Positions 5,375 through 11,546 of a stretch of DNA of 29,831 nucleotides are shown piece after piece. The position numbers and the translations under genes are program-made. Position 1 is the stretch's first letter; every line of letters starts with the position of its first letter. Origin of the DNA: a virus; IMG/VR virus record IMGVR_UViG_3300050821_007334, positions 1-29,831 of that record; one strand, 5' to 3'. The notes under the pieces were generated by a model. The model made no database searches and was not told the origin of the DNA. It was given only the letters and a program-made list of their open reading frames with translations.

Positions 5375-5544
5375 CCCAAGTCTTCCTCGATTTCCTCGTG
5401 CATCTGGCGCAGGTCCTCGCGAAATCTTGAATACAGCGATAGCGCCTGCCGGGTCTTCTCGGCGATATCGCGAGAGACCGCCACATTGCCCTGACTGGTA
5501 TCGAGTAGCGTCATCCAGAACTCCAGCAGATAGTCGAGCGTCAT
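5371..5544 (-). CDS. hypothetical 57-residue acidic protein
   Basis: A short gene joined by ATGA overlaps at both ends, which fixes its start and stop. The protein begins MTLDYLLEFWMTLLDTSQGN and ends in a helical, acidic stretch RQMHEEIEEDLG. It is probably an all-helical protein. No family recognised. Confidence 0.65.
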   Translation of the reverse strand: MTLDYLLEFWMTLLDTSQGNVAVSRDIAEKTRQALSLYSRFREDLRQMHEEIEEDLG

Positions 5545-6029
5545 GACGGCTTCCTCGCCGCGGTGATCCGATCTTTCAAATCTTCAAGATCGTCCGCATC
5601 GACCTGCGACAGTCCCGCCGCCTGCATCGCATCGTCGAGCGAGCGGTACTTGCCGGCTTGGAAGTCAGCAAGCGCCTGCCGCACGCGCGCGGTCTGATCT
5701 CGGACGAACTCGGCAATCTTCGGGTCCTTATCCATCTCTTCCCGGACGCCATCCTCGTATACGAACTGAAACTGCGCATCGCCCACGTTGTGGACGCCGT
5801 TCGCCGCATTCAGATCGTCGAGGATATTTTTCGCCAAGATCAGCAACCGATGTAGCACCTCCATCTGCTCGCCGATGTCGTGGCAGCAGAGATAGACCGC
5901 AAGCATCGAGCCCAAGACCGCACCGACAACATTCTGGTGCTCTTCCTTCACCATGGCCGCGATCTGACCATAGATTTCCGCCGCCCGGCTCGCCATGGCC
6001 TTGCTTTCCTCGCTTAGCTCGTCCGTCAT
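5541..6029 (-). CDS. hypothetical helical protein
   Basis: 162 residues from ATG 6029, preceded by GGGGAGCGACA. It is acidic and predicted helical throughout, with an Ala/Val-rich segment (VVGAVLGSMLAVYLCCHDIG, residues 41-60) that may be a membrane or core helix. The C-terminal half has SLDDAMQAAGLSQVDADDLEDLKDRI. An upstream extension in the same frame lacks a better ribosome site. No family recognised. Confidence 0.68.
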   Translation of the reverse strand: MTDELSEESKAMASRAAEIYGQIAAMVKEEHQNVVGAVLGSMLAVYLCCHDIGEQMEVLHRLLILAKNILDDLNAANGVHNVGDAQFQFVYEDGVREEMDKDPKIAEFVRDQTARVRQALADFQAGKYRSLDDAMQAAGLSQVDADDLEDLKDRITAARKPS

Positions 6030-6039
6030 TGTCGCTCCC

Positions 6040-6282
6040 CTATGTTTGCTTCTTAAGTGCCCGATATACAGGTGGCCACGCATACCCGCAGTTCGGGCAT
6101 TCGCCACTGACTGCCTCGCCCAACGTGCCGCACACCGGGTTGCGCGTTTCGACCATGTCGGGATGCAAGACCAGGGTGTCCGGCGAGCACATCCCGCGCT
6201 TCCACGGTTGCGCACGCGTGCACACAAATGTCGTGTCCAGCGTCACCCGCTTGAGGTGAACCGGCCCCCTCATAACCGCCAT
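6040..6282 (-). CDS. Cys-rich zinc-ribbon-like protein A
   Basis: 80 residues with cysteines at FVCT, GMC and a C-terminal CPNCGYAW. It shares a pattern with the protein at 6550-6735: Cys-Thr, then Pro-Trp, a Cys, VxHPD, Arg, Gly, CxxC and YxW in the same order, so the two are paralogues. A structural zinc site is likely. The start at 6282 overlaps the previous stop by 1 nt. Confidence 0.65.
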   Translation of the reverse strand: MAVMRGPVHLKRVTLDTTFVCTRAQPWKRGMCSPDTLVLHPDMVETRNPVCGTLGEAVSGECPNCGYAWPPVYRALKKQT

Positions 6283-6527
6283 CACTCGTCCTCGTTCAGC
6301 GCGTCGATAACCCGCTTGTGCATCGCGACGTATTCCTGCGCCTGCCCTCGCCTCGCTAGCTCGATCTGCGTGCACTCCTGGCACATGATGCACCCGACCT
6401 CGCCGATCACGACCACGTTCTCTTTCCCCCGGATGCCGTGCCGCGAACAATGCGGCATCTGGCATCGGTCCGGTAACTGCCGCCAGAAAATCCTGCCTAA
6501 CGTATCAATGAAGCTACGTATCCCCAT
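6282..6527 (-). CDS. small protein with four-Cys zinc-binding pattern
   Basis: 81 residues from ATG 6527, with a strong ribosome site GGGGAGGTGGTG directly upstream, so a longer in-frame reading is rejected. Cysteines occur as CQMPHC (residues 21-26) and CIMCQEC (about 45-51), consistent with a zinc knuckle. The remainder is helical and charged. No named family recognised. Confidence 0.65.
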   Translation of the reverse strand: MGIRSFIDTLGRIFWRQLPDRCQMPHCSRHGIRGKENVVVIGEVGCIMCQECTQIELARRGQAQEYVAMHKRVIDALNEDE

Positions 6528-6549
6528 CACCACCTCCCCAACATCTTTT

Positions 6550-6735
6550 TCACGCCGACTCCGCAATCCACCGATAACTACAGTGTCGACATTGCCGCTC
6601 CAGATAATCCCCGCCAGGCCAGCCCTCGGTGCGAGCAATAACGTCCTGATCAGGATGGAAAACGAAAACCTTCGGCCCACACGCCGCTGCAGGCCAAGGA
6701 CGCTCGCTCGTGCATGTGTAAATCCGCAGAAACAT
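6550..6735 (-). CDS. Cys-rich zinc-ribbon-like protein B
   Basis: 61 residues, a paralogue of the protein at 6040-6282. Shared positions are YTCTSERPW, a following Cys, VFHPD, and the C-terminal CRHCSYRW. The start at 6735 (MFLRIY) overlaps the upstream stop by 1 nt; a longer reading would run into the upstream gene. Probably a zinc-stabilised small protein; role unknown. Confidence 0.62.
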   Translation of the reverse strand: MFLRIYTCTSERPWPAAACGPKVFVFHPDQDVIARTEGWPGGDYLERQCRHCSYRWIAESA

Positions 6736-6860
6736 CACCGCCACCCCAGCCAAATGACAAACCCCATCAGCCACACCACCACCGCGAAGAACATCAGGCA
6801 GCTCAGGATGTCCCTGCCCGGCCCCTCAGGCGCCCGCCGCTCGTCCGGTCCCCGCTCCAT
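6735..6860 (-). CDS. small single-pass membrane protein
   Basis: 41 residues with a charged N-terminus (MERGPDERRAPEGPGRD) and one C-terminal hydrophobic helix (LMFFAVVVWLMGFVIWLGW). GGGAGCG lies upstream of ATG 6860. It is the first gene of the long leftward operon. The function is unknown; it resembles a tail-anchored peptide in layout only. Confidence 0.6.
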   Translation of the reverse strand: MERGPDERRAPEGPGRDILSCLMFFAVVVWLMGFVIWLGWR

Positions 6861-6971
6861 AATTGCGCTCCCGTTCCGGTGGAGTCCCGAATTGTACACA
6901 CGGCCCCCAACAACCAGGCCCGCAAACAAGACAGAGACCGACCACCCTGGAAAGAGCCTCCAGAGAATTTC

Positions 6972-6987
6972 GCTATATTTTTTTAGG
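6972..6987 (-). promoter_or_regulatory. shared 16-mer upstream of leftward operon
   Basis: GCTATATTTTTTTAGG (plus strand) recurs identically at 29628-29643, upstream of the other long leftward operon. Read leftward it gives an A-tract followed by TATAGC, a plausible -10 region. It lies 112 bp from the first start codon, next to the operator at 6998-7013. Confidence 0.6.
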
Positions 6988-6997
6988 GAAAGCCTAA

Positions 6998-7013
6998 TGT
7001 CTAAAACTAGACA
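6998..7013. promoter_or_regulatory. perfect inverted-repeat operator TGTCTA-N4-TAGACA
   Basis: TGTCTAAAACTAGACA is a perfect 6-bp inverted repeat with a 4-bp centre. It is the best copy of a motif seen with less symmetry at 2826, 7089, 17268 and 19254. Its position beside the candidate promoter of the 6860 operon suggests a repressor site. Candidate regulators encoded here are the XRE proteins. Confidence 0.62.
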
Positions 7014-7088
7014 AACCGGCGTCTTCCGGTTGCATCGACGCCGCCCGGTGCCCAAAAACCGGGGTCTATACCAATCCGCAGTTGTAAA

Positions 7089-7104
7089 TGTCTAAAAAGG
7101 GACC
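7089..7104 (+). promoter_or_regulatory. second TGTCTA operator (half-site good)
   Basis: TGTCTAAAAAGGGACC keeps the left half and the A-rich centre of the operator at 6998-7013 but only part of the right half. Two sites 91 bp apart centre-to-centre could allow looping. Confidence 0.42.
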
Positions 7105-7451
7105 CGGCCCGCGGGGATGGCGCCAGGTGCATCCACCCGCGCCACCCCTAACCGGCGCAAAGGGGGGCCAGTAGCACCGGCTAAAAAAATTCTATCCGGA
7201 AATGGGTCCCATCGGGAAGTCCGGGGGAAGCGAAATCGAACGAGGACCCGCGCCATTAGCGGCCCCTCCCCGGACAGTACGGCTCCCCTCCCCGGCCGCG
7301 GCGCGACCATGGTGCACTGCGGCGGGCTGGCGCGCGGTGCAGCGCGTGGCGTGCGTGCTCCTAAAGCGGGAGCAATCAATCGTTGCTAAGTGCTTGATAT
7401 CGTTGCGCTATCGTTGCGATAGCGTGCATGATCCCAACACAAATCCCAACG
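7105..7451. other. GC-rich gene-free region with iteron-like repeats
   Basis: No convincing CDS. The left part is unusually GC-rich. On the right, ATCGTTGC occurs three times (7379-7386, 7399-7406, 7410-7417), and the last copy lies in a perfect hairpin GCTATCG/CGATAGC (7407-7423). Such repeats fit a replication-initiator or terminase site next to the TerS-like gene, but this is a guess. Confidence 0.4.
7432..7450 (-). repeat. GTTGGGA direct repeats, integrase-arm-like
   Basis: Two GTTGGGA copies on the minus strand with a 12-bp period (7432-7438 and 7444-7450). The same doublet with the same period flanks the candidate attachment site at 19795 and 20027. It may be a remote integrase binding site or the remnant of another attachment site. 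Confidence 0.5.
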
Positions 7452-7934
7452 CTAGTTCAAGGGCTCGCTCGGGTCGCGCTCCGGTACCGAGGCCTCATCG
7501 GCTAGCGCGGACACGAGCAGCGCGGCTGCCTGCTCGCCTAGCTCTTGCCGGACTAGCGCGATGATGTCGGTTTCGCTGTTCTGAGCGGCAAAGTCGCCCG
7601 GCGCGCCGCTTTCCTTCCTGTCAACGATCAGTCCGTGCAGTTTCGCTTTCGCAATCGTCGCGTTGAGCGCTGGCCCGGCCTGATCCACGCGTTGCGCAAA
7701 CGCTCGGTCGTCGTCGAGTTGTTCGCTGATGCTTTCCACGGTGACGCGGGTTTTCATGGCTAGGCCTTTGTGTAGTTCGGCGAGACGCTGTTTCACTCTG
7801 CCGTTTTCTGCCAGCCGATAAGGATGGGCGTTGTCTGGCTTGTAGCCGGCCATAGGGAAGGCTTTGAAGGGGACAATGCCTTGAGCGACTAGCTGGCAAA
7901 ACCGTTCTGCACGGGCATTTTTGAGCGCTGGCAT
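7452..7934 (-). CDS. terminase small subunit-like protein
   Basis: 160 residues. The N-terminal 60 residues (ALKNARAERFCQLVAQG..., AGYKPDNAHPYRL, RVKQRLAEL) follow the layout of phage terminase small subunits, where an HTH of this type binds the packaging site. A helical middle with TRVTVESISEQLDDD also fits. The large subunit is not adjacent, so this may be a stray or regulatory homologue. No good Shine-Dalgarno is seen at ATG 7934, so the start is uncertain. Confidence 0.65.
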   Translation of the reverse strand: MPALKNARAERFCQLVAQGIVPFKAFPMAGYKPDNAHPYRLAENGRVKQRLAELHKGLAMKTRVTVESISEQLDDDRAFAQRVDQAGPALNATIAKAKLHGLIVDRKESGAPGDFAAQNSETDIIALVRQELGEQAAALLVSALADEASVPERDPSEPLN

Positions 7935-8108
7935 GGTGCTCTAGCTTGTATCTCGACTAGCTGGCACGTTCAAGAGTTGACCACGTGTTCGGCTGTTTAC
8001 GGTCGATAGCGCTACCAGGTAGCGATTGCACTGCAATACTGACCTATTTTTCTGGCTTTCTCACGCGTTTGTGAAACACGATGATGTGATCAAGTGGTCA
8101 TTTCATGT

Positions 8109-8124
8109 CTTGTCAGTTGACAAG
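8109..8124. promoter_or_regulatory. CTTGTCA-N2-TGACAAG palindrome, copy 1
   Basis: A perfect 7-bp inverted repeat with a 2-bp centre (GT). Identical arms recur at 10890-10905 and 11824-11839. Here the right arm supplies TTGACA followed 18 bp later by GAGAAT, a plausible promoter for the rightward block. It is probably an operator overlapping a -35 box. Confidence 0.5.
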
Positions 8125-8153
8125 GGCCTTAGCTAAGAGAGAGAATGTTGACA

Positions 8154-8187
8154 GGTTGGTTTTGCCGAACCGACCGCAACCGAGAGG
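8154..8187 (+). promoter_or_regulatory. TTGCCG-loop leader, copy 1
   Basis: Stem GGTTGGTT/AACCGACC (one G-T pair) closes loop TTGCCG at 8162-8167. A 2-nt linker leads to AACCGAGAGG (8178-8187), 6 nt before ATG 8194. It is the first of eight canonical copies. Confidence 0.85.
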
Positions 8188-8193
8188 GCTTCA

Positions 8194-8478
8194 ATGTTCA
8201 CAAAACAGCAAATCGACAAGGCGATTGATCAAGAGGCGGCCGATTGGGCCGACTTTTTCAACGCTTCTGATCTGGAAGGCCGCAAAAGCGTGATGCGCGC
8301 GAATGTTGCGGTCGGATATCTTGTGCCGCTTCTGCCGTATCTCGACACAAGCGTGTTTGCCTTCTCTAACAGCCGCGACGGTCGCGTGATGGTTTACGGC
8401 GCGGTCATTGGCTTTCCGTCGCCTTCTGATTGCGTTTGGCTCATTCCCGGAACTTGGAACGTGTGGGGGTTGTCATGA
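8194..8478 (+). CDS. hypothetical protein, first gene of the leader regulon
   Basis: 94 residues (MFTKQQIDKAIDQEAADWADFF...), Trp-rich, ending PGTWNVWGLS. The N-terminal part is helical and charged; residues 45-60 are hydrophobic (VGYLVPLLPYLDTSVFAF). No family recognised. The start is fixed by the leader's GAGAGG. The stop overlaps the next ATG (ATGA), so the two genes are coupled. Confidence 0.72.
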   Translation: MFTKQQIDKAIDQEAADWADFFNASDLEGRKSVMRANVAVGYLVPLLPYLDTSVFAFSNSRDGRVMVYGAVIGFPSPSDCVWLIPGTWNVWGLS

Positions 8479-8717
8479 TCATTCAAATCCAGATCAGAAA
8501 CGTTTACGGGGAAGAAAAGGCTTACCCGATGAATGATGCGGCCAAGTGCATCGCGAACATCGCAGGCACAAAGACTTTGACGCGCTGCACCTTGCTTAAC
8601 GTGCTTGCGATGGGTTGCGACATTGAAGAGCTTGACCGATACGGCAAGCCCTCGCGCACAATCAAGGGCGGACCGGAACGCCGCTATGGTGATATCGCGC
8701 ATATCCGCATCGCCTGA
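8475..8717 (+). CDS. hypothetical protein coupled to the preceding gene
   Basis: 80 residues from ATG 8475 (MIIQIQIRNVYGEEKAYPMNDAA...), starting within an ATGA overlap. A longer in-frame ORF runs back into the previous gene and is rejected. The first 15 residues look like a beta strand pair, followed by helices. No family recognised. It has no leader of its own. Confidence 0.7.
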   Translation: MIIQIQIRNVYGEEKAYPMNDAAKCIANIAGTKTLTRCTLLNVLAMGCDIEELDRYGKPSRTIKGGPERRYGDIAHIRIA

Positions 8718-8739
8718 CGCTTTCAAACATCGTTCCCAT

Positions 8740-8807
8740 GGCGGGCGCCGAAAGGCTACCCGCCTTAGGGCGTTAGGAGGGGTTGCCGCCCCTCGCAAAC
8801 CGAGAGG
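8740..8807 (+). promoter_or_regulatory. two-hairpin leader, copy 2 (ArdC gene)
   Basis: H1 (8740-8764): stem GGCGGG/CCCGCC, a one-base C bulge opposite TA, inner stem GCC/GGC, GAAA loop. H2 (8777-8794): stem GAGGGG/CCCCTC, loop TTGCCG. AACCGAGAGG is at 8798-8807, 6 nt before ATG 8814. Confidence 0.9.
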
Positions 8808-8813
8808 TACACA

Positions 8814-9686
8814 ATGAAGCGCGACCTTTACCACGAAGTGACGCAACGCATTCTTGACCAGATGCAAGCCGGAGTCGTGCCTTGGCAGCAAGCATGGCGC
8901 GGAAACAACGCGATGCCGATGAATGCGGTTTCGAACCGGCCCTATTCCGGAATCAACATTCTGCTTTTCTGGCTCGGCGCCGACAAGGGCTATCCGACCG
9001 CGCGTTACCTGACGTTCAAGCAAGCTCAAGAGCACGGCGGGCACGTTCGCAAGGGGGAACACGGTCGCAAGGTCGTTTTCTTCAAGCAATTGACCGTTGA
9101 AGATAAGAACGGCGGGGATGACAAGACTATACCGCTGTTGCGAGAATACACAGTGTTCAACGTGGCACAGTGCGACGACTTGCCGGACCATATCGTCAAC
9201 GGCAAGGCGCTTGCCGCGCTGAACACGGATGAGCGCGACTCACTCGCCGATGCTTTCATCAAGTCGACGGGCGCCGACTTCCGGGAAGGTACGGGCAAGC
9301 CTTGTTACATTCCGAGCCGCGATATCATCTCGACTCCGGCCTTCGAGCAATATCGCAGCATGCCAGCGTTCTATGGTGACGTGTTTCACGAGCTAGTGCA
9401 CTGGACTGGTCACAAGTCTCGCCTTGATCGTGACAACGATATCGCGCGGCGCTTCGGCAACGTCGCGTATGCTGCGGAAGAGTTGGTTGCCGAACTTGGC
9501 GCGGCTTTCATCAATGCCGAGTTTGGCTATGACGAAACGCCACACAACGCGGCCTATCTTGCCAACTGGATTCAGTTGCTCAAGGATGATAGCCGCGCAA
9601 TCTTCACCGCGGCGAGCAAGGCGAGCAAGGCCGCTGAATATCTCCGAGGCTTGGCGATTGCCGAACCCATGGCCGAAGCGGCATAG
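8814..9686 (+). CDS. ardC: ArdC-type antirestriction protein
   Basis: 290 residues. The N-terminal half matches the ssDNA-binding ArdC N domain (VPWQQAW near residue 23, NRPYSGINILLFW, a YLTFKQAQEHGGHVRKGEHG block and VFNVAQCD). The C-terminal half is a zincin metallopeptidase-like domain with HELVHWTGH at about residues 192-200 and a downstream ELVAELGAAF. Such proteins protect incoming DNA of plasmids, ICEs and phages from host restriction. The length is typical. It has its own two-hairpin leader, suggesting tight control on entry. Confidence 0.92.
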   Translation: MKRDLYHEVTQRILDQMQAGVVPWQQAWRGNNAMPMNAVSNRPYSGINILLFWLGADKGYPTARYLTFKQAQEHGGHVRKGEHGRKVVFFKQLTVEDKNGGDDKTIPLLREYTVFNVAQCDDLPDHIVNGKALAALNTDERDSLADAFIKSTGADFREGTGKPCYIPSRDIISTPAFEQYRSMPAFYGDVFHELVHWTGHKSRLDRDNDIARRFGNVAYAAEELVAELGAAFINAEFGYDETPHNAAYLANWIQLLKDDSRAIFTAASKASKAAEYLRGLAIAEPMAEAA

Positions 9687-9707
9687 ATCGCCGCACATAG
9701 GCTTTAC

Positions 9708-9774
9708 GGCGAGCGGGGCAACCCTACTCGCCTTAAGGCATTAGAAGCGTTGCCGCGCTTCGTTAACCGAGAGG
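9708..9774 (+). promoter_or_regulatory. two-hairpin leader, copy 3
   Basis: H1 (9708-9732): stem GGCGAG/CTCGCC, C bulge opposite TA, inner stem GGG/CCC, GCAA loop. H2 (9744-9761): stem GAAGCG/CGCTTC, loop TTGCCG. AACCGAGAGG 9765-9774, 8 nt before ATG 9783. Both stems differ from copy 2 by compensatory changes. Confidence 0.9.
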
Positions 9775-9782
9775 GAAGATAA

Positions 9783-10019
9783 ATGAATCGAGACGCGAAA
9801 GAGGCTTTCATCGTTGCGCTAATCTGCAACGTGCAAGCCGATATCTTGGCCAAGGTGGCACAAATGCCGGAAGATTGGGACGGGCATGAATTGCGCCGCT
9901 ACATCGCGGATAAGTTCGCGGAAAGCGCAATGACCGTCGGGCGACCCGGACCATACGGCAAGCCATATGGAAAGCGATATCGTGCCTACAAAAACGCGGT
10001 CATTGTGCGCAATCTCTAG
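9783..10019 (+). CDS. hypothetical protein with its own leader
   Basis: 78 residues. The N-terminal half is helical (MNRDAKEAFIVALICNVQADILAKV) and the tail is Gly/Tyr/Arg-rich (GRPGPYGKPYGKRYRAYKN). No recognised domain. It is a single-gene unit between two copies of the structured leader; the start is fixed by GAGAGG. Confidence 0.72.
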   Translation: MNRDAKEAFIVALICNVQADILAKVAQMPEDWDGHELRRYIADKFAESAMTVGRPGPYGKPYGKRYRAYKNAVIVRNL

Positions 10020-10040
10020 CGCGCTCAACATAGGCTTTAT

Positions 10041-10106
10041 GGCGGGCACCTTAGGGTTACCCGCCTTAGGGCGTTAGAGGGCTTGCCGGCCCTCCTAACC
10101 GAGAGG
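10041..10106 (+). promoter_or_regulatory. two-hairpin leader, copy 4
   Basis: H1 (10041-10065): stem GGCGGG/CCCGCC, inner stem ACC/GGT, loop TTAG (the only non-GNRA loop). H2 (10077-10094): stem GAGGGC/GCCCTC, loop TTGCCG. AACCGAGAGG 10097-10106, 8 nt before ATG 10115. Confidence 0.9.
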
Positions 10107-10114
10107 GATACACC

Positions 10115-10378
10115 ATGGCCAAGCGCCAAACCGTCGAAGTCGCCAAGCTTAAGCGAATGGCGAACGAATATTTCCACAACAGCGGCGATCCATTCCGCGA
10201 TGCGCGTCGCGCGATTCAGTCGTTTGTTGAGGCAGTCTTGCACGATACGAACAACTACCGCGGGTTCGGTTACCTTACCGCCGAGCAGTCCAAGCCGGGA
10301 CACACGCTTGGCGTGATCCACAACTTCGAAACCCATGAACACGTTTTCCCGGACGATAGCCGAATTTATTTTCTGTAG
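10115..10378 (+). CDS. hypothetical protein with its own leader
   Basis: 87 residues. A basic helical N-terminus (MAKRQTVEVAKLKRMANEYF) is followed by FRDARRAIQSFVEAVLHDTNNYRG and a His/Asp-rich end DDSRIYFL. No family recognised. Single gene between leaders 4 and 5. Confidence 0.72.
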   Translation: MAKRQTVEVAKLKRMANEYFHNSGDPFRDARRAIQSFVEAVLHDTNNYRGFGYLTAEQSKPGHTLGVIHNFETHEHVFPDDSRIYFL

Positions 10379-10399
10379 TCCGGTTCACATTGGCTTTAC

Positions 10400-10468
10400 G
10401 CGCGGCGCCGAAAGGCTACCGCGCCTAAGGCATTAGGAGGGCTTGCCGGCCCTCTGCAAACCGAGAGG
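10400..10468 (+). promoter_or_regulatory. two-hairpin leader, copy 5
   Basis: H1 (10400-10424): stem GCGCGG/CCGCGC, C bulge opposite TA, inner stem GCC/GGC, GAAA loop. H2 (10437-10454): stem GAGGGC/GCCCTC, loop TTGCCG. AACCGAGAGG 10459-10468, 7 nt before ATG 10476. Confidence 0.9.
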
Positions 10469-10475
10469 AATCGAC

Positions 10476-10670
10476 ATGACGTTTAAGTTCTATTCAGATG
10501 CCGCGGCGCAGCTACCCGCTGATGCGAAGTGGTCCTGCTCGTTTGGCTATCCGGGGGAAGGCGGCTATTCCGAGTATCACCGCGACACCACGGGCAAGCG
10601 CTACGTTATCAGCAATGGCAAGTGGGACGCTATCGCGCCGTTCGACTGGACCGTCAAGGCGGAGTGCTGA
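10476..10670 (+). CDS. hypothetical protein with its own leader
   Basis: 64 residues from ATG 10476; a longer in-frame reading would start inside leader hairpin H2 and is rejected. The sequence is aromatic and Gly-rich (SCSFGYPGEGGYSEYHRDTTG) and looks beta-rich. No family recognised. Confidence 0.7.
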   Translation: MTFKFYSDAAAQLPADAKWSCSFGYPGEGGYSEYHRDTTGKRYVISNGKWDAIAPFDWTVKAEC

Positions 10671-10674
10671 ACCC

Positions 10675-10854
10675 ATGATGACAAAGGCCCAAATGGACCG
10701 GCTTGCGGAAAAGTACCATCGCCTAGTTTACGAGCTAGAGCGCGACGCGGACCGGGTTAAGACAAGTTCCCATCCAAGCTATGCGGCAACGATCCATGTG
10801 CTTGCCGTCGAACTTGCCAAGCTGGCGCGGGCAATCGAGGCGGAGATAACCTAG
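10675..10854 (+). CDS. hypothetical helical small protein
   Basis: 59 residues starting 4 nt after the previous stop (MMTKAQMDRLAEKYHRLVYEL...). Predicted as two helices, probably a coiled hairpin (residues 5-27 and 38-58). It has no leader and no clear ribosome site, so it is probably translated by re-initiation. No family recognised. Confidence 0.6.
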   Translation: MMTKAQMDRLAEKYHRLVYELERDADRVKTSSHPSYAATIHVLAVELAKLARAIEAEIT

Positions 10855-10879
10855 CCTTGTCTAATTCAAGACTCTGTGA

Positions 10880-10922
10880 TGGCCGTGCTCTTGTCACTTG
10901 ACAAGACGCGGCCATTCCTTTT
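10880..10922 (+). terminator. hairpin plus T-run containing palindrome copy 2
   Basis: Outer stem TGGCCG/CGGCCA and inner stem TCTTGTCA/TGACAAGA make a long hairpin (10880-10914) followed by TTCCTTTTTT. It fits an intrinsic terminator ending the 10476-10854 unit. The inner arms are the same CTTGTCA/TGACAAG palindrome as at 8109 and 11824, so it may act both as operator and terminator. Confidence 0.6.
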
Positions 10923-10934
10923 TTATACAACACG

Positions 10935-10965
10935 GGAACGTTGCCGCGTTCCTCGAACCGAGAGG
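10935..10965 (+). promoter_or_regulatory. TTGCCG-loop leader, copy 6
   Basis: Stem GGAACG/CGTTCC, loop TTGCCG (10941-10946), a 3-nt linker, then AACCGAGAGG (10956-10965). No GNRA hairpin; the terminator-like hairpin takes its place upstream. The leader identifies GTG 10976 as the start. Confidence 0.87.
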
Positions 10966-10975
10966 AGACTCGAAA

Positions 10976-11188
10976 GTGTACGATCTTAGCCAACCTAATG
11001 ACCGGCCCGGTCGTTGCGTCAAATGCCGCGGAACCGGGGTTTATTCGTGGGGCGCTTGCGTGAACGGCAAGATGCAAAACAGCGGCTCTTGCTTCTCTTG
11101 CAAGGGTACGGGCCGGCAATCGAGGCGCCAGATTGCCTGCAATCGCACCTATAACCGCCACAAGATCGCTTGGATTGCGAGGAGCTAG
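10976..11188 (+). CDS. DnaJ-type zinc-finger small protein, GTG start
   Basis: 70 residues. Two CxxCxGTG modules are visible (CVKCRGTG near residue 14 and CFSCKGTG near 40), the signature of DnaJ-type zinc centres; two more cysteines lie outside the modules. No J-domain is present. The GTG start at 10976 follows the leader's GAGAGG; the longer reading overlaps the leader and is rejected. It may be an RNA- or protein-binding zinc protein. Confidence 0.72.
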   Translation: MYDLSQPNDRPGRCVKCRGTGVYSWGACVNGKMQNSGSCFSCKGTGRQSRRQIACNRTYNRHKIAWIARS

Positions 11189-11191
11189 GCC

Positions 11192-11452
11192 ATGCGGAAA
11201 ATGACCTTCGAACGCGCGAAAACCCTTTACGTGCACCGCTTCACAATGGAGCACGTCCCGACATGGTCACGCAATTCGATTGACGGCAAGTATTACGCGC
11301 CGCAATTTCGCACGGATCGTGAGTGGTACGAGAACACGTATTTCCCGGGCGAGACCGGGCATCTTGGCGTTCCGGGCACTCCCGATTGCTACACGCGGAA
11401 TCAGTCTTGGCCGCTTGGCCATTGGCTGGATAAGCCTTTCAAGGCTGTCTAA
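11192..11452 (+). CDS. hypothetical aromatic-rich protein
   Basis: 86 residues, rich in Trp, Tyr and His (FTMEHVPTWSRNSIDGKYYAP...). AGGAG lies 6 nt upstream of ATG 11192, and the gene is separated from the previous stop by 3 nt, so the two form one unit. The segment DGKYYAPQFRTDREWYENTYFPG suggests a compact beta-rich fold. No family recognised. Confidence 0.7.
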   Translation: MRKMTFERAKTLYVHRFTMEHVPTWSRNSIDGKYYAPQFRTDREWYENTYFPGETGHLGVPGTPDCYTRNQSWPLGHWLDKPFKAV

Positions 11453-11466
11453 AGACGTTGCAGCCT

Positions 11467-11538
11467 ATGGCCCGCCTCGTGCGGGCCATAATCGGCAACA
11501 TCCTATGGTCATTGCCGTGACCAGCCAAAACCGAGAGG
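11467..11538 (+). promoter_or_regulatory. leader, copy 7, with upstream GC hairpin
   Basis: An upstream hairpin ATGGCCCGC/GCGGGCCAT (11467-11489) is followed by H2 with stem TGGTCA/TGACCA and loop TTGCCG (11512-11517). A 5-nt linker leads to AACCGAGAGG (11529-11538), 8 nt before ATG 11547. CGGCAA at 11493-11498 could pair with the H2 loop, an alternative fold unique to this copy. Confidence 0.85.
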
Positions 11539-11546
11539 ACTCGAAC

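Noticed and set aside
5995-7095. 366-residue plus-strand ORF
   Set aside because: Antisense to six small leftward genes joined by 1-4 nt overlaps with good ribosome sites; low-complexity His/Pro/Thr-rich translation.
8394-9191. 265-residue minus-strand ORF opposite ArdC
   Set aside because: ArdC on the plus strand has clear domain motifs and a structured leader; the minus frame shows none.
10880-10930. Promoter with TTGACA at 10899 and TATACA as -10
   Set aside because: Spacing would be 20 bp; the segment is better explained as a terminator hairpin with T-run, though a promoter with TTTATA at 18 bp cannot be excluded.
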